DNA of 64,000 nt from Sphingomonas sp. PAMC 26605 (GTDB taxonomy: Bacteria; Pseudomonadota; Alphaproteobacteria; Sphingomonadales; Sphingomonadaceae): the NCBI RefSeq assembly GCF_000241485.1, contig NZ_JH584241.1:3714924-3778923 (forward strand). Reading direction: 5' to 3'. A model generated the notes under the pieces. The model worked only from the letters and a program-made list of their open reading frames with translations. It was not told the origin of the DNA and searched no databases. This document shows, in pieces, positions 55,627-64,000 of this stretch. Each line of letters begins with the position of its first letter. The stretch's first letter is position 1. The position numbers and the translations under genes were made by a program.

Positions 55627-56837
55627 GCACTCTGCTCTGCCATGCTATCGGTAAGTTTTTGGTAAACGGGCGCGTAACGCGCAACGTTAACAGCCCAGTT
55701 ACGCTCCGCCTCGACAAAAATACGCCCGCGCGTGCGGCGGTCTTCCCAACTGGCGCGATCGGCGAGCAGATCGGCGAGCGCGCGCGCCATCGCTTCGGGG
55801 TTGCCGGGCGCAAACAGCGTCCCCGTCTCGCCGTCGCGAATCAGCTCGCGATGCCCGCCGACGTCCGACGCCGCAACGAGACGGCGCTGCGCCATCGCCT
55901 CGAGCGGCTTGAGCGGCGTCACCAGATCGGTCAGCCGCATCTTCTTGCGCGGGTAAGCGAGCACGTCGATCACGCTGTAATAGCGCTCGACCGCATCGTG
56001 CGGCACGCGCCCGACAAAATGGATCTGCGCCGCGACCGGCGATGCCGCCGCCTGCGCGCGCAGCGCCGCTTCCATCGGGCCGCCGCCGACGAGCACGAGG
56101 TGCGCTTCGGGTCGCGCGGCGACCAAGGCGGGCATCGCCGCGATCAGATCGTCGAGCCCCTCATAATCGTAGAAGCTGCCGATGAAGCCGATCACCTCCT
56201 TGCCCGTCACGCCGAGATCGGCGGCGAGCGCGGCGTCGTGTGGCAAAGGCGTGCCGAACATCGCGAGATCGACGCCGTTGGGCGAGACGATCAGCTTGGC
56301 CGGGTCGGTCCCGCGCGCGATCAGGTCGCTCTTCAACCCCTCGCAGATCACCGCGACCGCATCGGCGCGCCTGACCGCCCAGGTCTCGAGCGCGCGGGTC
56401 GCGCGGTAGCGCAGCGAGCCTTCGCGCCCCGTCCCGTTGCCGACCGACGCGTCCTCCCAGAAGGCGCGGATCTCGTAGACCAGCGGCAGCTGGTACTTGC
56501 GCGCGACGCGCAGCCCCGCCAGCGCATCGAGCACGGGCGAATGCGCGTGGAGGATGTCGGGCTTGAACTGCTCTACCACCTCGCTGATCCGTCTGGCGAA
56601 CGCCGCGATCTCGCGCAGTTCGCCGAACGGGGCGGGTAATGGCCCGACTGCTTGGGTCCGATAGAAGTCGATGCCGTCGACGCTCTCCTGCCCTTCCCGC
56701 GACGAGTTCTGGCGCGGGCCGGTGACGGCGGCGACGGTCCAGCCGCGCTGCATCTGGCTCTTGAGGATCGCGCGGGTCCGGAAGGTGTAACCGCTTTGCA
56801 ACGGCAGGCCGTGATCCAGAAGATGGAGAATGCGCAT
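55596..56837 (-). CDS. Exosortase-A system associated glycosyltransferase, GT4 fold (TIGR04063 type)
   Basis: A 413-aa GT4-type enzyme: MRILHLLDHGLPLQSGYTFR is the hallmark start of the XrtA/PEP-CTERM-associated group. The donor-binding domain has SPNGVDLAMF, IGFIGSFYDYEGLDDL and TPLKPLEAMAQRRLVAASDV. It transfers a sugar from a nucleotide donor in assembly of the exopolysaccharide linked to exosortase A. Adjacent genes for an O-antigen-ligase-like protein support this. The exosortase itself is not in the window. Its stop lies inside the next gene. Confidence 0.9.
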   Translation of the reverse strand: MRILHLLDHGLPLQSGYTFRTRAILKSQMQRGWTVAAVTGPRQNSSREGQESVDGIDFYRTQAVGPLPAPFGELREIAAFARRISEVVEQFKPDILHAHSPVLDALAGLRVARKYQLPLVYEIRAFWEDASVGNGTGREGSLRYRATRALETWAVRRADAVAVICEGLKSDLIARGTDPAKLIVSPNGVDLAMFGTPLPHDAALAADLGVTGKEVIGFIGSFYDYEGLDDLIAAMPALVAARPEAHLVLVGGGPMEAALRAQAAASPVAAQIHFVGRVPHDAVERYYSVIDVLAYPRKKMRLTDLVTPLKPLEAMAQRRLVAASDVGGHRELIRDGETGTLFAPGNPEAMARALADLLADRASWEDRRTRGRIFVEAERNWAVNVARYAPVYQKLTDSMAEQSAWPSPPIRNA

Positions 56838-56958
56838 GCTGGCCCCCTAACGCACGAGTGCTTAACGGAGCCTCAACTTGACGTCCGTAGAGCGGCGTGT
56901 GGCCCTTCGCAGCCGCGAGCGATAGGGCGAGTTCAGGCATGGAAAGGAGCGCGAGCGC

Positions 56959-57102
56959 ATGATCGACAATTTCGCGCTGGCGATCAGCCACGGGCTGATC
57001 GCGCTGACGGTCTGGCGGCTGCTGCGCCGGCCCGATCTCGATCGCGAAGTCGCGCCTGGAGAGACCGCGCCGCGCAAGCGCAAGGGCCGCCCGCTTGCGT
57101 GA
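56959..57102 (+). CDS. Very small membrane protein (47 aa) in the glycan cluster
   Basis: Short gene with ATG at 56959, AAGGAG upstream, and TGA at 57100-57102. It has one hydrophobic segment (FALAISHGLIALTVWRLL) and a basic tail (APRKRKGRP). It overlaps the start of the ligase gene by eight bases, so translation is probably coupled. It has not been given a family; it may assist the polymerase/ligase. Confidence 0.6.
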   Translation: MIDNFALAISHGLIALTVWRLLRRPDLDREVAPGETAPRKRKGRPLA

Positions 57103-58453
57103 TCTCGTCTTCGTCGCGTTCCTCTGCGCCTTCTTCGCCGCCGGGTTCCGGCGGCCGTTCATCTTCGTGCTCGCCTATGTCTATATCGACGTCGTCTCGC
57201 CGCAGCGGCTGACCTATGTGCTGCTCAACAGCGTGCCGATCTCGCTGATCGCGGTGGTGCTCGCGGTCGGCGGCTGGCTGATGGCCGACGACAAGACCGG
57301 CACGCGCGTCACGCCGCGGCAGGGGCTGATCGTGCTGTTGCTGATCTACTGCTACTGCACCACGCTCACCGCGGATTTCCCGGTCGAAGCGCTCGATAAG
57401 TGGGGCTGGGTGTGGAAGTGCCTGGCGTTCGCCGCCTTCCTCCCCTTCACGCTGCGCACCAAGCTCCGGATCGAGTCGCTGTTGCTGGTGATGGTCGCTT
57501 CGGCGGCGTCGATCATCATCGTCGGCGGGATCAAGACGATCGCCAGCGGCGGCGGTGGCTATGGCTCGCTCAACCTGATGGTGTCGAACAATTCTGGGCT
57601 GTACGAAGGCTCGACCATCTCGACCGTCGCGGTCGCGATTATCCCGCTGATCCTGTGGTTCACGCGCCACGGCACGATCTTCCCGCCCGACTGGAAGGTG
57701 AAGGGCTTCTGCTATGCATTAGTCTTTTCGTGCCTGCTGATCCCGGTCGGCACCTCGACGCGGACCGGGCTGCTGTGCATCGGGCTGGTTGCGCTGCTGA
57801 TGCTGCGCGATGCCAAGCGCAAGGTGCTGTATCTGTGCCTGCTCGGCGTCGCGGGAATGATCGTGGTGCCGTTCCTGCCCTCCGCCTTCACCGACCGGAT
57901 GAGCACGATCAAGACCTACAAGGCCGATGAATCGGCCTCGACGCGGATCGCGGTGTGGGGCTGGACGTGGGAATATGCCAAGGAGCATCCGATGGGCGGG
58001 GGCTTCGAAATGTACCGCCAGAACAAGATTCGCTACGATACCGAGCGCGTCGAAGGCACCGCTGCCAATTCGACCGTCGACCGGCATCTGACCGTCGATC
58101 AGGCGCGCGCCTTCCATAGCGCCTATTTCGAGATGCTCGGCGAGCAGGGCTTTCCCGGGCTGATCCTGTGGCTGTCGATCAGCCTGATCGGGATCTTCCG
58201 GATGGAAGTGCTGCGCCACCGCTATCGCAAGGCGGCGGAGGACATGACGTGGGTAACGCCGCTCGCGGGGGCGCTGCAATCGGCGCACATCGTCTATCTG
58301 CTCGGCGCGACCTTTATCGGGATCGCGTTCCAGCCGTTCGTCTATATGCTGATCGGCGCGCAGATCGGGCTCGACACCTATCTCGCGCGCAAGCGTGCGG
58401 GGGCGCCGTGGCAGCCGCGCAAGGCGCGCAGTGCCGAGCCGCTTCCGGCATGA
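57095..58453 (+). CDS. O-antigen-ligase-like protein, exosortase-A associated (TIGR03097 type)
   Basis: A 452-aa membrane protein from a TTG at 57095. About ten helices are predicted, with a large loop holding the Wzy_C/ligase region (ESASTRIAVWGWTWEYAKEH, DQARAFHSAYFEMLGEQGFPGLILWL). The N-terminal FVAFLCAFFAAGFRRPFIFV and the segment LAYVYIDVVSPQRLTY match the XrtA-associated O-glycosylation ligase group. It joins or polymerises glycan on a lipid or protein carrier in the inner membrane. It is coupled upstream and downstream by overlaps. Confidence 0.9.
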   Translation: MRDLVFVAFLCAFFAAGFRRPFIFVLAYVYIDVVSPQRLTYVLLNSVPISLIAVVLAVGGWLMADDKTGTRVTPRQGLIVLLLIYCYCTTLTADFPVEALDKWGWVWKCLAFAAFLPFTLRTKLRIESLLLVMVASAASIIIVGGIKTIASGGGGYGSLNLMVSNNSGLYEGSTISTVAVAIIPLILWFTRHGTIFPPDWKVKGFCYALVFSCLLIPVGTSTRTGLLCIGLVALLMLRDAKRKVLYLCLLGVAGMIVVPFLPSAFTDRMSTIKTYKADESASTRIAVWGWTWEYAKEHPMGGGFEMYRQNKIRYDTERVEGTAANSTVDRHLTVDQARAFHSAYFEMLGEQGFPGLILWLSISLIGIFRMEVLRHRYRKAAEDMTWVTPLAGALQSAHIVYLLGATFIGIAFQPFVYMLIGAQIGLDTYLARKRAGAPWQPRKARSAEPLPA

Positions 58454-59559
58454 CGACTGCCGCGCCCCACCGTCACGAACTTCGCGCGCTCACCGGAATG
58501 CGCGGGATCGCCGCGTGGTTCGTCGTCTTGTTCCATATCCGGCTGTCGATCGACTGGCTGCCCGCCGGGTTGGTCGCGCTGTTCGCCAAGGGCTATCTCG
58601 CGGTCGACTTCTTCTTCCTGCTGTCGGGCTTCGTGATCTGGCTGAGCTGGAGTGCGCGGCTGCGCAGCGGCGGGATTGCCGCGGTGCCCGGCTTCCTGTG
58701 GCGGCGGCTTGCGCGGATCTGGCCGCTGCACCTCGTGATGCTCGGCGCGACGCTCGCGCTCGTGCTCGCGCTCGCCGCGACCGGGCGGCACGATGCCGGG
58801 CATTACCCCTATGCCGAGTTGCCGCTGCACATGCTGCTGCTGCAGACCTGGGGCTTCACCGATCGCCTGACCTGGAATGATCCCAGCTGGTCGATCAGCA
58901 CCGAATGGGCTGCGTATCTGCTCTTCCCGCTGGTCGCTTTCGCGCTCGACTGGCGGCGCGTGCCGAGTTGGGTGGTTGTATCGGCGATCGGCGCGTTGCT
59001 CGCGCTGCTGCACGTGGTGATGGCGGGATCGCCGTCACTCGGCACCGATATTTGGACCTTCGGGCTGCGACGTTGCCTGATCGAGTTCGCGGTCGGGGGC
59101 GCCTTGTGCTCGCTGTGGCAGCGGTGGCGCGACGCGCCGGTCATCCCTGCGCTTGTGGCGCTCGGATGTGGTATCGGCGCGTTCGTGGGCTTTCTGGAGG
59201 GCGAACCCGAGACGCTGTGTATCCCGGCGACATTCGCCGCGGCCTTGCTCGCGCTGGCACTGACCTCGGGATCACGCGGCAACCCGCTCGACGTACCGGC
59301 GCTGCATTATCTCGGCGAGATCAGCTATGCGACCTATCTCAGCCATTTCCTGCTGTTCGTGATCGTGAAGCTCGTGCTGGTCGATGACGTCCGCGACATC
59401 CCGCCCGTCCTTATCGCGCTCTATCTGCTGCTCGTCCTGGGCACGTCGGTGGCGCTCCACCATCTGGTCGAACGCCCCGCGCAGATCTGGATGAACCGCC
59501 TCCCCGCCCGCCTGCGGCGGACGGGGAGCGGGGCTCAGGCCTCTTCCAGCTCTTCCTGA
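58450..59559 (+). CDS. Acyltransferase 3 family membrane protein
   Basis: A 369-aa protein from the ATG at 58450, overlapping the ligase stop (ATGA). It begins with the family motif LRALTGMRGIAAWFVVLFHI carrying the essential His, then YLAVDFFFLLSGFVIWLSW and RRLARIWPLH. Ten or so helices follow. These enzymes O-acetylate or succinylate polysaccharides. Context suggests modification of the exosortase-A associated glycan. The 3' end overlaps the PfpI gene on the other strand by 25 bases. Confidence 0.91.
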   Translation: MTTAAPHRHELRALTGMRGIAAWFVVLFHIRLSIDWLPAGLVALFAKGYLAVDFFFLLSGFVIWLSWSARLRSGGIAAVPGFLWRRLARIWPLHLVMLGATLALVLALAATGRHDAGHYPYAELPLHMLLLQTWGFTDRLTWNDPSWSISTEWAAYLLFPLVAFALDWRRVPSWVVVSAIGALLALLHVVMAGSPSLGTDIWTFGLRRCLIEFAVGGALCSLWQRWRDAPVIPALVALGCGIGAFVGFLEGEPETLCIPATFAAALLALALTSGSRGNPLDVPALHYLGEISYATYLSHFLLFVIVKLVLVDDVRDIPPVLIALYLLLVLGTSVALHHLVERPAQIWMNRLPARLRRTGSGAQASSSSS

Positions 59560-60086
59560 AGCGCTGCGAGGATCGCCTTGTTGAAGGCGGGAATATCGTC
59601 GGGCTTGCGGCTGGTGATGAACGGGCCGTCGATCACGACTTCCTCATCGACAACGTCGGCGCCGGCATTGGCGAGATCGGTGCGGACCGACGGCCAGCTC
59701 GTCATGCGACGGCCATCGACGACGTCGGCCTCGATCAGCAGCCACGGCGCATGGCAGATCGCCGCGATCAATTTCTCGTCATCGGCGAATTCCTCGATGA
59801 TCTCGATCGCGCGGTCGTTCATCCGCAGCGTGTCGGGGTTGGCGACGCCACCCGGCAGCAGCAGCGCGGTATAATCTTCGGTGTCGACATCCTCGAGCAG
59901 CAGGTCGGGCGTGATCGTGTCGCCCTTCTCGTCGTGGTTCATGCCCTGGATCGGATCGGTCTTGTCCGAGGCGAGCGTCACCTTGACGCCGGCGTCGAGC
60001 AGCGCCTGGCGCGGCTCGAAGAGTTCGACCTGCTCGAAACCGTCGGTTGCGAGGATAAGCACGTGAGCGTTCGAAAGATCGGCCAT
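59535..60086 (-). CDS. DJ-1/PfpI-family protein (type 1 glutamine amidotransferase fold)
   Basis: A 183-aa protein from the ATG at 60086 with GGAGA upstream. Motifs: VLILATDGFEQVELFEPRQA, the nucleophile elbow AAICHAPWLL with Cys, and RRMTSWPSVRTDLANAGA. Close to the YhbO/PfpI group, which acts as a general stress protein and has been linked to glyoxalase or deglycase activity. Divergent from topoisomerase IB. Confidence 0.91.
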   Translation of the reverse strand: MADLSNAHVLILATDGFEQVELFEPRQALLDAGVKVTLASDKTDPIQGMNHDEKGDTITPDLLLEDVDTEDYTALLLPGGVANPDTLRMNDRAIEIIEEFADDEKLIAAICHAPWLLIEADVVDGRRMTSWPSVRTDLANAGADVVDEEVVIDGPFITSRKPDDIPAFNKAILAALQEELEEA

Positions 60087-60180
60087 GATGGGTCTCCGGC
60101 TGGGGTGTTCCGGCGGCTTAACCATCGGCACGGCCTGCCCGTTCCGGAACGTTGCGATGGCCCGTGCATTGATAGAGGCC

Positions 60181-61185
60181 ATGACGGACATCTCTTACCA
60201 CGACGACAGTGACCCTGGTATTACACGCAAGGCGATGAAGCACGGCTGGGGCTATTTCGACCCCGACGGCGCGCGGATCACCGATCGCGACGAGATCGAC
60301 CGGCTCAATGCGATCGGCCTGCCCCCCGCCTATCGCGATGCCTGGTTCTGCCCCAGCCCTTACGGCCATATCCAGGCGGTCGGCTGGGACGAGAAGGGCC
60401 GCAAGCAATATCGCTATCACGCCGGTTTCCGCGAGACGCAGGAAGCCGCGAAATACGAGCTGTGCGCGCCGTTCGGCCATGCGCTGCCCAAGTTGCGCGC
60501 GCGTGTTGCGGCCGATCTTGCCAAGCGCGGCATCGGTAAGGAGACGGCGGTCGCGGCGGTGGTGCGGCTGCTCGATCTCGGCAAGGTCCGCATTGGCAAC
60601 GAAGGCTATGTCAAGGCGAACAAGAGCTTCGGCGCGACCACGCTGCGCAAACGCCACGCCGCGCTGAAGGGTCAGGCGTTGAAGCTTCAGTTCAAGGCCA
60701 AATCGGGCAAGCTGCGCGTGCTGACGATCACCGACAATTCGCTCAGCCGCTTCGTCAAGCGCTGCCAGGATTTGCCGGGACAGCATCTGTTTCGCTGGGT
60801 CGATGCCATGGGAGACTGCCACCCGGTCACCTCGTCCGACGTCAACGCCTATATTCGCGAGGCGATGGGTGCCGATTTCACCGCGAAGCACTTCCGCACC
60901 TGGAGCGCGAGCGTGCTCGCGTTCGAGGCGCTCGCCGGCGCGCCGCACGACATCAGCCTCAAGACGATGTTGCTTCCGGTCAGCGAGGCGCTCGGCAACA
61001 CGCCGGCGATCGCGCGCAAGTCGTACGTCCATCCGGCGTTGCTCGCGCTCGTCAAGGATGGGCAGTCCGAGTTTCGAGCAACGCTCCGCCTGCCGCGCAG
61101 CACGCAGCATCTGACGCGCGCCGAACGCGGCTTGCTCGCCTTCCTCGAACAGGGCACGGCACCGTCTCCTGCGAAAGCCGCCTGA
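60181..61185 (+). CDS. Poxvirus-type DNA topoisomerase IB
   Basis: A 334-aa enzyme from the ATG at 60181; another ATG lies upstream in frame but without a ribosome site. It has the bacterial type IB layout: N-terminal YFDPDGARITDRDEIDRLNA, PSPYGHIQAVGWDEKGRKQY, RIGNEGYVKANKSFGATTLR and the active-site Tyr282 in RKSYVHPALLAL. It relaxes supercoils of both signs without ATP by a 3'-phosphotyrosine intermediate. It lies nine bases upstream of mscS. Confidence 0.93.
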   Translation: MTDISYHDDSDPGITRKAMKHGWGYFDPDGARITDRDEIDRLNAIGLPPAYRDAWFCPSPYGHIQAVGWDEKGRKQYRYHAGFRETQEAAKYELCAPFGHALPKLRARVAADLAKRGIGKETAVAAVVRLLDLGKVRIGNEGYVKANKSFGATTLRKRHAALKGQALKLQFKAKSGKLRVLTITDNSLSRFVKRCQDLPGQHLFRWVDAMGDCHPVTSSDVNAYIREAMGADFTAKHFRTWSASVLAFEALAGAPHDISLKTMLLPVSEALGNTPAIARKSYVHPALLALVKDGQSEFRATLRLPRSTQHLTRAERGLLAFLEQGTAPSPAKAA

Positions 61186-61193
61186 GTATTTTC

Positions 61194-62462
61194 ATGACGA
61201 CCAAGAATAGCACCGCGATCCTGCCGCCGATCCGCGTTCAGGATTTCGACGAACAACTCCGCAGTCTGATCAGCACGACCTATCGCTGGGCCGCGACGCA
61301 CTGGCTTCAATTGATCGTTGCTATCGCGGTAGCGAGTGCGCTGGTCGTTGCGATGCACTTCGTCCGGCGGCTCGCTCGAAAATATTGCGCGCACCCGTCG
61401 CTATCGCGTCGCTGGGGTGCGATCGTCGCGCGTGCCATGGTCGCGACCGGCAACACCTTCATGGTGATCGCCGCGGTGAAGCTCGTCAGCGCGGCCAATT
61501 TCACCGACACGCCGCAGGATGTGCGCGCGACGATCAACTTCATCTGGATCCTCACCGCCGGCTATCAGGGCGCGATCTGGGCGCGCGAGATCATCATCGG
61601 CGCGATCGAATATCGCACCGCCGACGAACATTATTCGGGCGAGGCGATCGGCAGCGCGATGGGGATCATTCGCATCCTCGTCGGCTTCGCGGTTTTCGCG
61701 ATCGCCGCGATCGTCGTGCTCGACAATCTCGGGGTCAATGTCACCGGTCTGATCGCGGGTCTCGGCGTCGGCGGTATCGCGATCGGTCTCGCCGCGCAGG
61801 GCATCTTCGCCGATTTGTTCGCCGCGCTCGCGATCATTTTCGACCGTCCGTTCCGGCGCGGCGACGCGATCAGCTATGATAAATCGTCGGGTACGGTCGA
61901 GGCGATCGGACTCAAGTCGACGCGGATCCGCGGCGTCACCGGCGAGGAGCGGATCGTCGCCAACAAGCAATTGCTCGAGAAGGAAATCATCAACAACACG
62001 CAGCGCGACTATCGCCGCATCGTGTTCACGCTCGGGCTGGTGCAATGGACCCCGATCGAGACGCTTGAGGCGCTGCCGACGATGATCAAGGAGGTGGTCG
62101 AGGCGCGCGGAATGACGTTCGTGCGGGCGGGCTTCACTACCTTCGGCGCGAGCAGCTACGATTTCGACGTGGAATTCGATTCGCCGAGCGCGGCGTTCCA
62201 GGAATTCTACGACGCGCGCCATACGGTTGGGCTGGCGATCATCCGTTGCCTTAACGAGGCAGGGATCAGTCTGGCCTACCCGACGCAAACCAGCTTCACC
62301 GCCGCGCCCGATGGTGAGATGGTGCTGCCATATGCGGCGGCTGACGCGCATCCGGCGACGGAAAAACCCGAGCCCGCGCCCGTTCACGTTCCGGCAAACC
62401 GCCAGGGAACCGGCGCGACGCCGAGCGATTCGGCGGTCGATGGCGACTCGGGGCACAGCTGA
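61194..62462 (+). CDS. MscS-family mechanosensitive channel
   Basis: A 422-aa protein. Three to four helices precede the pore helix, which has the Gly/Ala-rich MscS pattern GLIAGLGVGGIAIGLAAQGI (about residues 187-206). The beta domain follows (FDRPFRRGDAISYDKSSGTV, EAIGLKSTRIRG). The C-terminal vestibule ends in a Pro/Ala tail. It gates at high membrane tension to relieve osmotic shock. It is the second gene after topoisomerase IB. Confidence 0.92.
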   Translation: MTTKNSTAILPPIRVQDFDEQLRSLISTTYRWAATHWLQLIVAIAVASALVVAMHFVRRLARKYCAHPSLSRRWGAIVARAMVATGNTFMVIAAVKLVSAANFTDTPQDVRATINFIWILTAGYQGAIWAREIIIGAIEYRTADEHYSGEAIGSAMGIIRILVGFAVFAIAAIVVLDNLGVNVTGLIAGLGVGGIAIGLAAQGIFADLFAALAIIFDRPFRRGDAISYDKSSGTVEAIGLKSTRIRGVTGEERIVANKQLLEKEIINNTQRDYRRIVFTLGLVQWTPIETLEALPTMIKEVVEARGMTFVRAGFTTFGASSYDFDVEFDSPSAAFQEFYDARHTVGLAIIRCLNEAGISLAYPTQTSFTAAPDGEMVLPYAAADAHPATEKPEPAPVHVPANRQGTGATPSDSAVDGDSGHS

Positions 62463-62473
62463 CCCTCCCCCCG

Positions 62474-62567
62474 TCACCCCGGCCTCGTGCCGGGGCCCAC
62501 CGTCCCGCGCGCGCCACGGCGGCAAGTCGCGCATCCCGGTGGGCCCCGGCACAAGGCCGGGGTGACG
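62474..62567. repeat. 94-bp palindromic repeat, copy 2
   Basis: Same ends (GTCACCCCGGCC and GGCCGGGGTGAC), same length and the same paired arms as copy 1 at 21105-21198, with a different centre. It lies between convergent mscS and putA. Confidence 0.8.
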
Positions 62568-62580
62568 GCAGGTTACCGGC

Positions 62581-64000
62581 TCAGATCCCGCCTTCGTCCA
62601 GGCTGAGCAGCGTCGCATTCCCGCCAGCGCTGGTCGTATCGATCGACACCGCGCGCTCGACCACGAAGCGGTGGAGGTAGTGCGGCCCGCCCGCCTTCGG
62701 CCCCGTACCTGACAGCCCCTCGCCGCCGAACGGCTGCGACCCGACCACCGCGCCGATCATCGAGCGGTTGACGTAGAGATTGCCGACCTGTGCCAGCGCC
62801 TCGGTCTCCTCGGCGGCGCGCGCGATGCGGCTGTGGAGGCCCATCGTCAGGCCATAGCCCTTGGCGTTGACCGCCGCGATCGTCTCGGCGAGCTTGCCCG
62901 CGGGCCAGGTCGCGACGTGCAGGATCGGGCCGAACCATTCCTGCGTCAGGTCCTCGATCCGGTCGAGATGGACCAAGGTCGGCGGGACGAATAGCCCTTC
63001 GGCGGGCGCATCGAGCGTCTTCACGACATCTGTGCGGCCGCGATAGGCCATCAATTTGTCGTAGGCGGTCTGGTCGATCACCGGGCCGACATCGGTCGCG
63101 GGGTCGGCGGGGTCGCCGAGCCGCAGCGTGTCCATCGCACCTTTCAGCATCTCGATCGTCGTGCCGGCGATCTCCTCCTGCAGCAGCAAGACGCGGAGCG
63201 CCGAACAGCGCTGCCCGGCCGAGCGGAACGCCGAGGTGACGACGTCGGCCACGACCTGTTCGGGCAGTGCGGTCGAATCGACGATCATCGCGTTGATCCC
63301 GCCGGTCTCGGCGATCAGCGGGACGATCGGGCGGCTGTCGTCCTCGAGCAGCGTCCGCGCGATTTTCCGTGCGGTGGCGGTCGAGCCGGTGAAGGCGACA
63401 CCCATCACGCGGCGGTCGGCGGTCAGCGCGGCGCCGACCTCGGGGCCGCCGGGGAGCAGGATCAACGCGTCCTTCGGCACGCCCGCCTCATGCGCCAGTT
63501 CGACCGCGCGCGCGGCGATGCGCGGGGTCTGCGGCGCGGGCTTGGCGACGACGCTGTTGCCCGCGACGAGCGCGGCGACGGTCTGGCCGAGGAAGATCGC
63601 GAGCGGGAAGTTCCACGGCGCGATCGTCGCCCACACGCCGCGCCCGTCGAAGCGCAGCACATTGCGCTCGCCGGTCGGCCCGGGGAGTTCGATCGGCTGG
63701 AGGCCGTCGCGGGCCTGCTGGGCGTAGTAGCGGCAGAAATCGACCGCCTCGCGCACTTCGCCGAGCGCGTCGGGGATCGTCTTGAAGGCTTCCTGGACGC
63801 AAATCGCCATCAGCTCGTCGCGATATTGCTCGAGCAGGTCGGCGAGGCGATCGAGGCACGCGGCGCGCTGGGCGACGGGGGTGGCGGACCAGGCGGGGAA
63901 CGCGGCGTGGGCACGCGCAACCGCATCTCCCCTCCCGCTTGCGGGAGGGGTTGGGGGAGGGAAGTGCGAAACGGTCGGAGTCGCGCTGGAGGCACGCCCC
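62581..64000 (-). CDS. putA: PutA proline-catabolic bifunctional enzyme, C-terminal (P5C dehydrogenase) part, cut by window edge
   Basis: The frame is open to the right edge, so the gene continues beyond 64000. The seen part is the aldehyde dehydrogenase domain that oxidises glutamate semialdehyde: NVLRFDGRGVWATIAPWNFP (N-terminal nucleotide-binding part), the glutamate in LIAETGGINAMIVDS and the catalytic Cys in SAGQRCSALRVLL. The end has FVVERAVSIDTTSAGGNATL, typical of PutA. In-frame Pro/Gly-rich residues near 63926-63969 come from a repeat element (see that feature). PutA turns proline into glutamate. Confidence 0.93.
   Translation of the reverse strand, partial: GRASSATPTVSHFPPPTPPASGRGDAVARAHAAFPAWSATPVAQRAACLDRLADLLEQYRDELMAICVQEAFKTIPDALGEVREAVDFCRYYAQQARDGLQPIELPGPTGERNVLRFDGRGVWATIAPWNFPLAIFLGQTVAALVAGNSVVAKPAPQTPRIAARAVELAHEAGVPKDALILLPGGPEVGAALTADRRVMGVAFTGSTATARKIARTLLEDDSRPIVPLIAETGGINAMIVDSTALPEQVVADVVTSAFRSAGQRCSALRVLLLQEEIAGTTIEMLKGAMDTLRLGDPADPATDVGPVIDQTAYDKLMAYRGRTDVVKTLDAPAEGLFVPPTLVHLDRIEDLTQEWFGPILHVATWPAGKLAETIAAVNAKGYGLTMGLHSRIARAAEETEALAQVGNLYVNRSMIGAVVGSQPFGGEGLSGTGPKAGGPHYLHRFVVERAVSIDTTSAGGNATLLSLDEGGI
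63926..63969. repeat. Palindromic repeat inserted in frame within putA
   Basis: A perfect 10-bp stem CCCCTCCCGC / GCGGGAGGGG with a TT loop (63929-63950) is followed by TTGGGGGAGGG. It resembles a common intergenic element of sphingomonads. Here it is translated as a Pro/Ser/Gly-rich insert of about 14 residues (HFPPPTPPASGRG) before the helix DAVARAHAAFPAW. Confidence 0.75.

Overview
The window is a high-GC chromosomal segment of an alphaproteobacterium, most likely Sphingomonas or a close relative in the Sphingomonadaceae. This is inferred from an exosortase-A type glycan cluster, IroN-like TonB-dependent receptors with long QKR plugs, a tamA-tamB operon, small proteins of sphingomonad style, and 94-bp palindromic repeats between convergent genes. 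One tRNA (Gln, UUG) is present. There are no rRNA genes, CRISPR arrays, prophages or intact insertion sequences.

Layout. 1-4.1 kb (all minus): ArsC/Spx-like protein, DUF427, panB, a YfgM-like TPR protein, bamB, der (cut by the window edge). 4.1-13.1 kb: an accessory patch of small redox and detoxification genes paired with regulators (two LysR, one HxlR): PNPOx-like, VOC, peroxiredoxin-like, ABM monooxygenase, alpha/beta hydrolase, SDR, FrnE-type DsbA. Clear palindromes lie at the regulator promoters. 13.4-18.1 kb: a coupled operon of ECF sigma factor, zinc-finger anti-sigma factor, subtilase and small beta-barrel protein. It faces a divergent Cys-containing secreted protein and a lipoprotein. 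18.6-31.7 kb: a uronate/pectin-type utilisation locus with a TonB receptor, KduI, GH105, an ExuT-like MFS transporter, a GntR/FadR regulator, a GH2 beta-galactosidase, DUF4861, DUF2264 and the wreck of a second TonB receptor. A shared palindrome, TTGTAGTACAA, ties its promoters together. 31.7-36.7 kb: secreted proteins of unknown role (DUF1176, a 586-aa membrane protein with a duplicated domain, DUF6683-like, and another).

37-46.7 kb: housekeeping and mixed genes: tRNA-Gln, a branched-chain aminotransferase, MarR, proC, YbjN, UbiK-like, TspO, TlyA, a Crp/Fnr regulator, several small proteins, a Bcr/CflA transporter and DUF3597. 46.7-53 kb: tamB-tamA, the outer-membrane assembly pair. 53.4-55.6 kb: an S24 LexA-like repressor with divergent small proteins. 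55.6-59.6 kb: exosortase-A associated glycosyltransferase, O-antigen-ligase-like protein and acyltransferase. 59.5-64 kb: PfpI, topoisomerase IB, MscS and the C-terminal part of PutA, open to the window edge and carrying an in-frame palindromic repeat.

Most notable systems: (1) the sigma/anti-sigma/subtilase operon, in which the periplasmic end of the anti-sigma factor resembles a subtilase propeptide, suggesting protease-sensed signalling; (2) the GntR-operator regulon of the sugar-acid locus; (3) a repeat element translated inside PutA.
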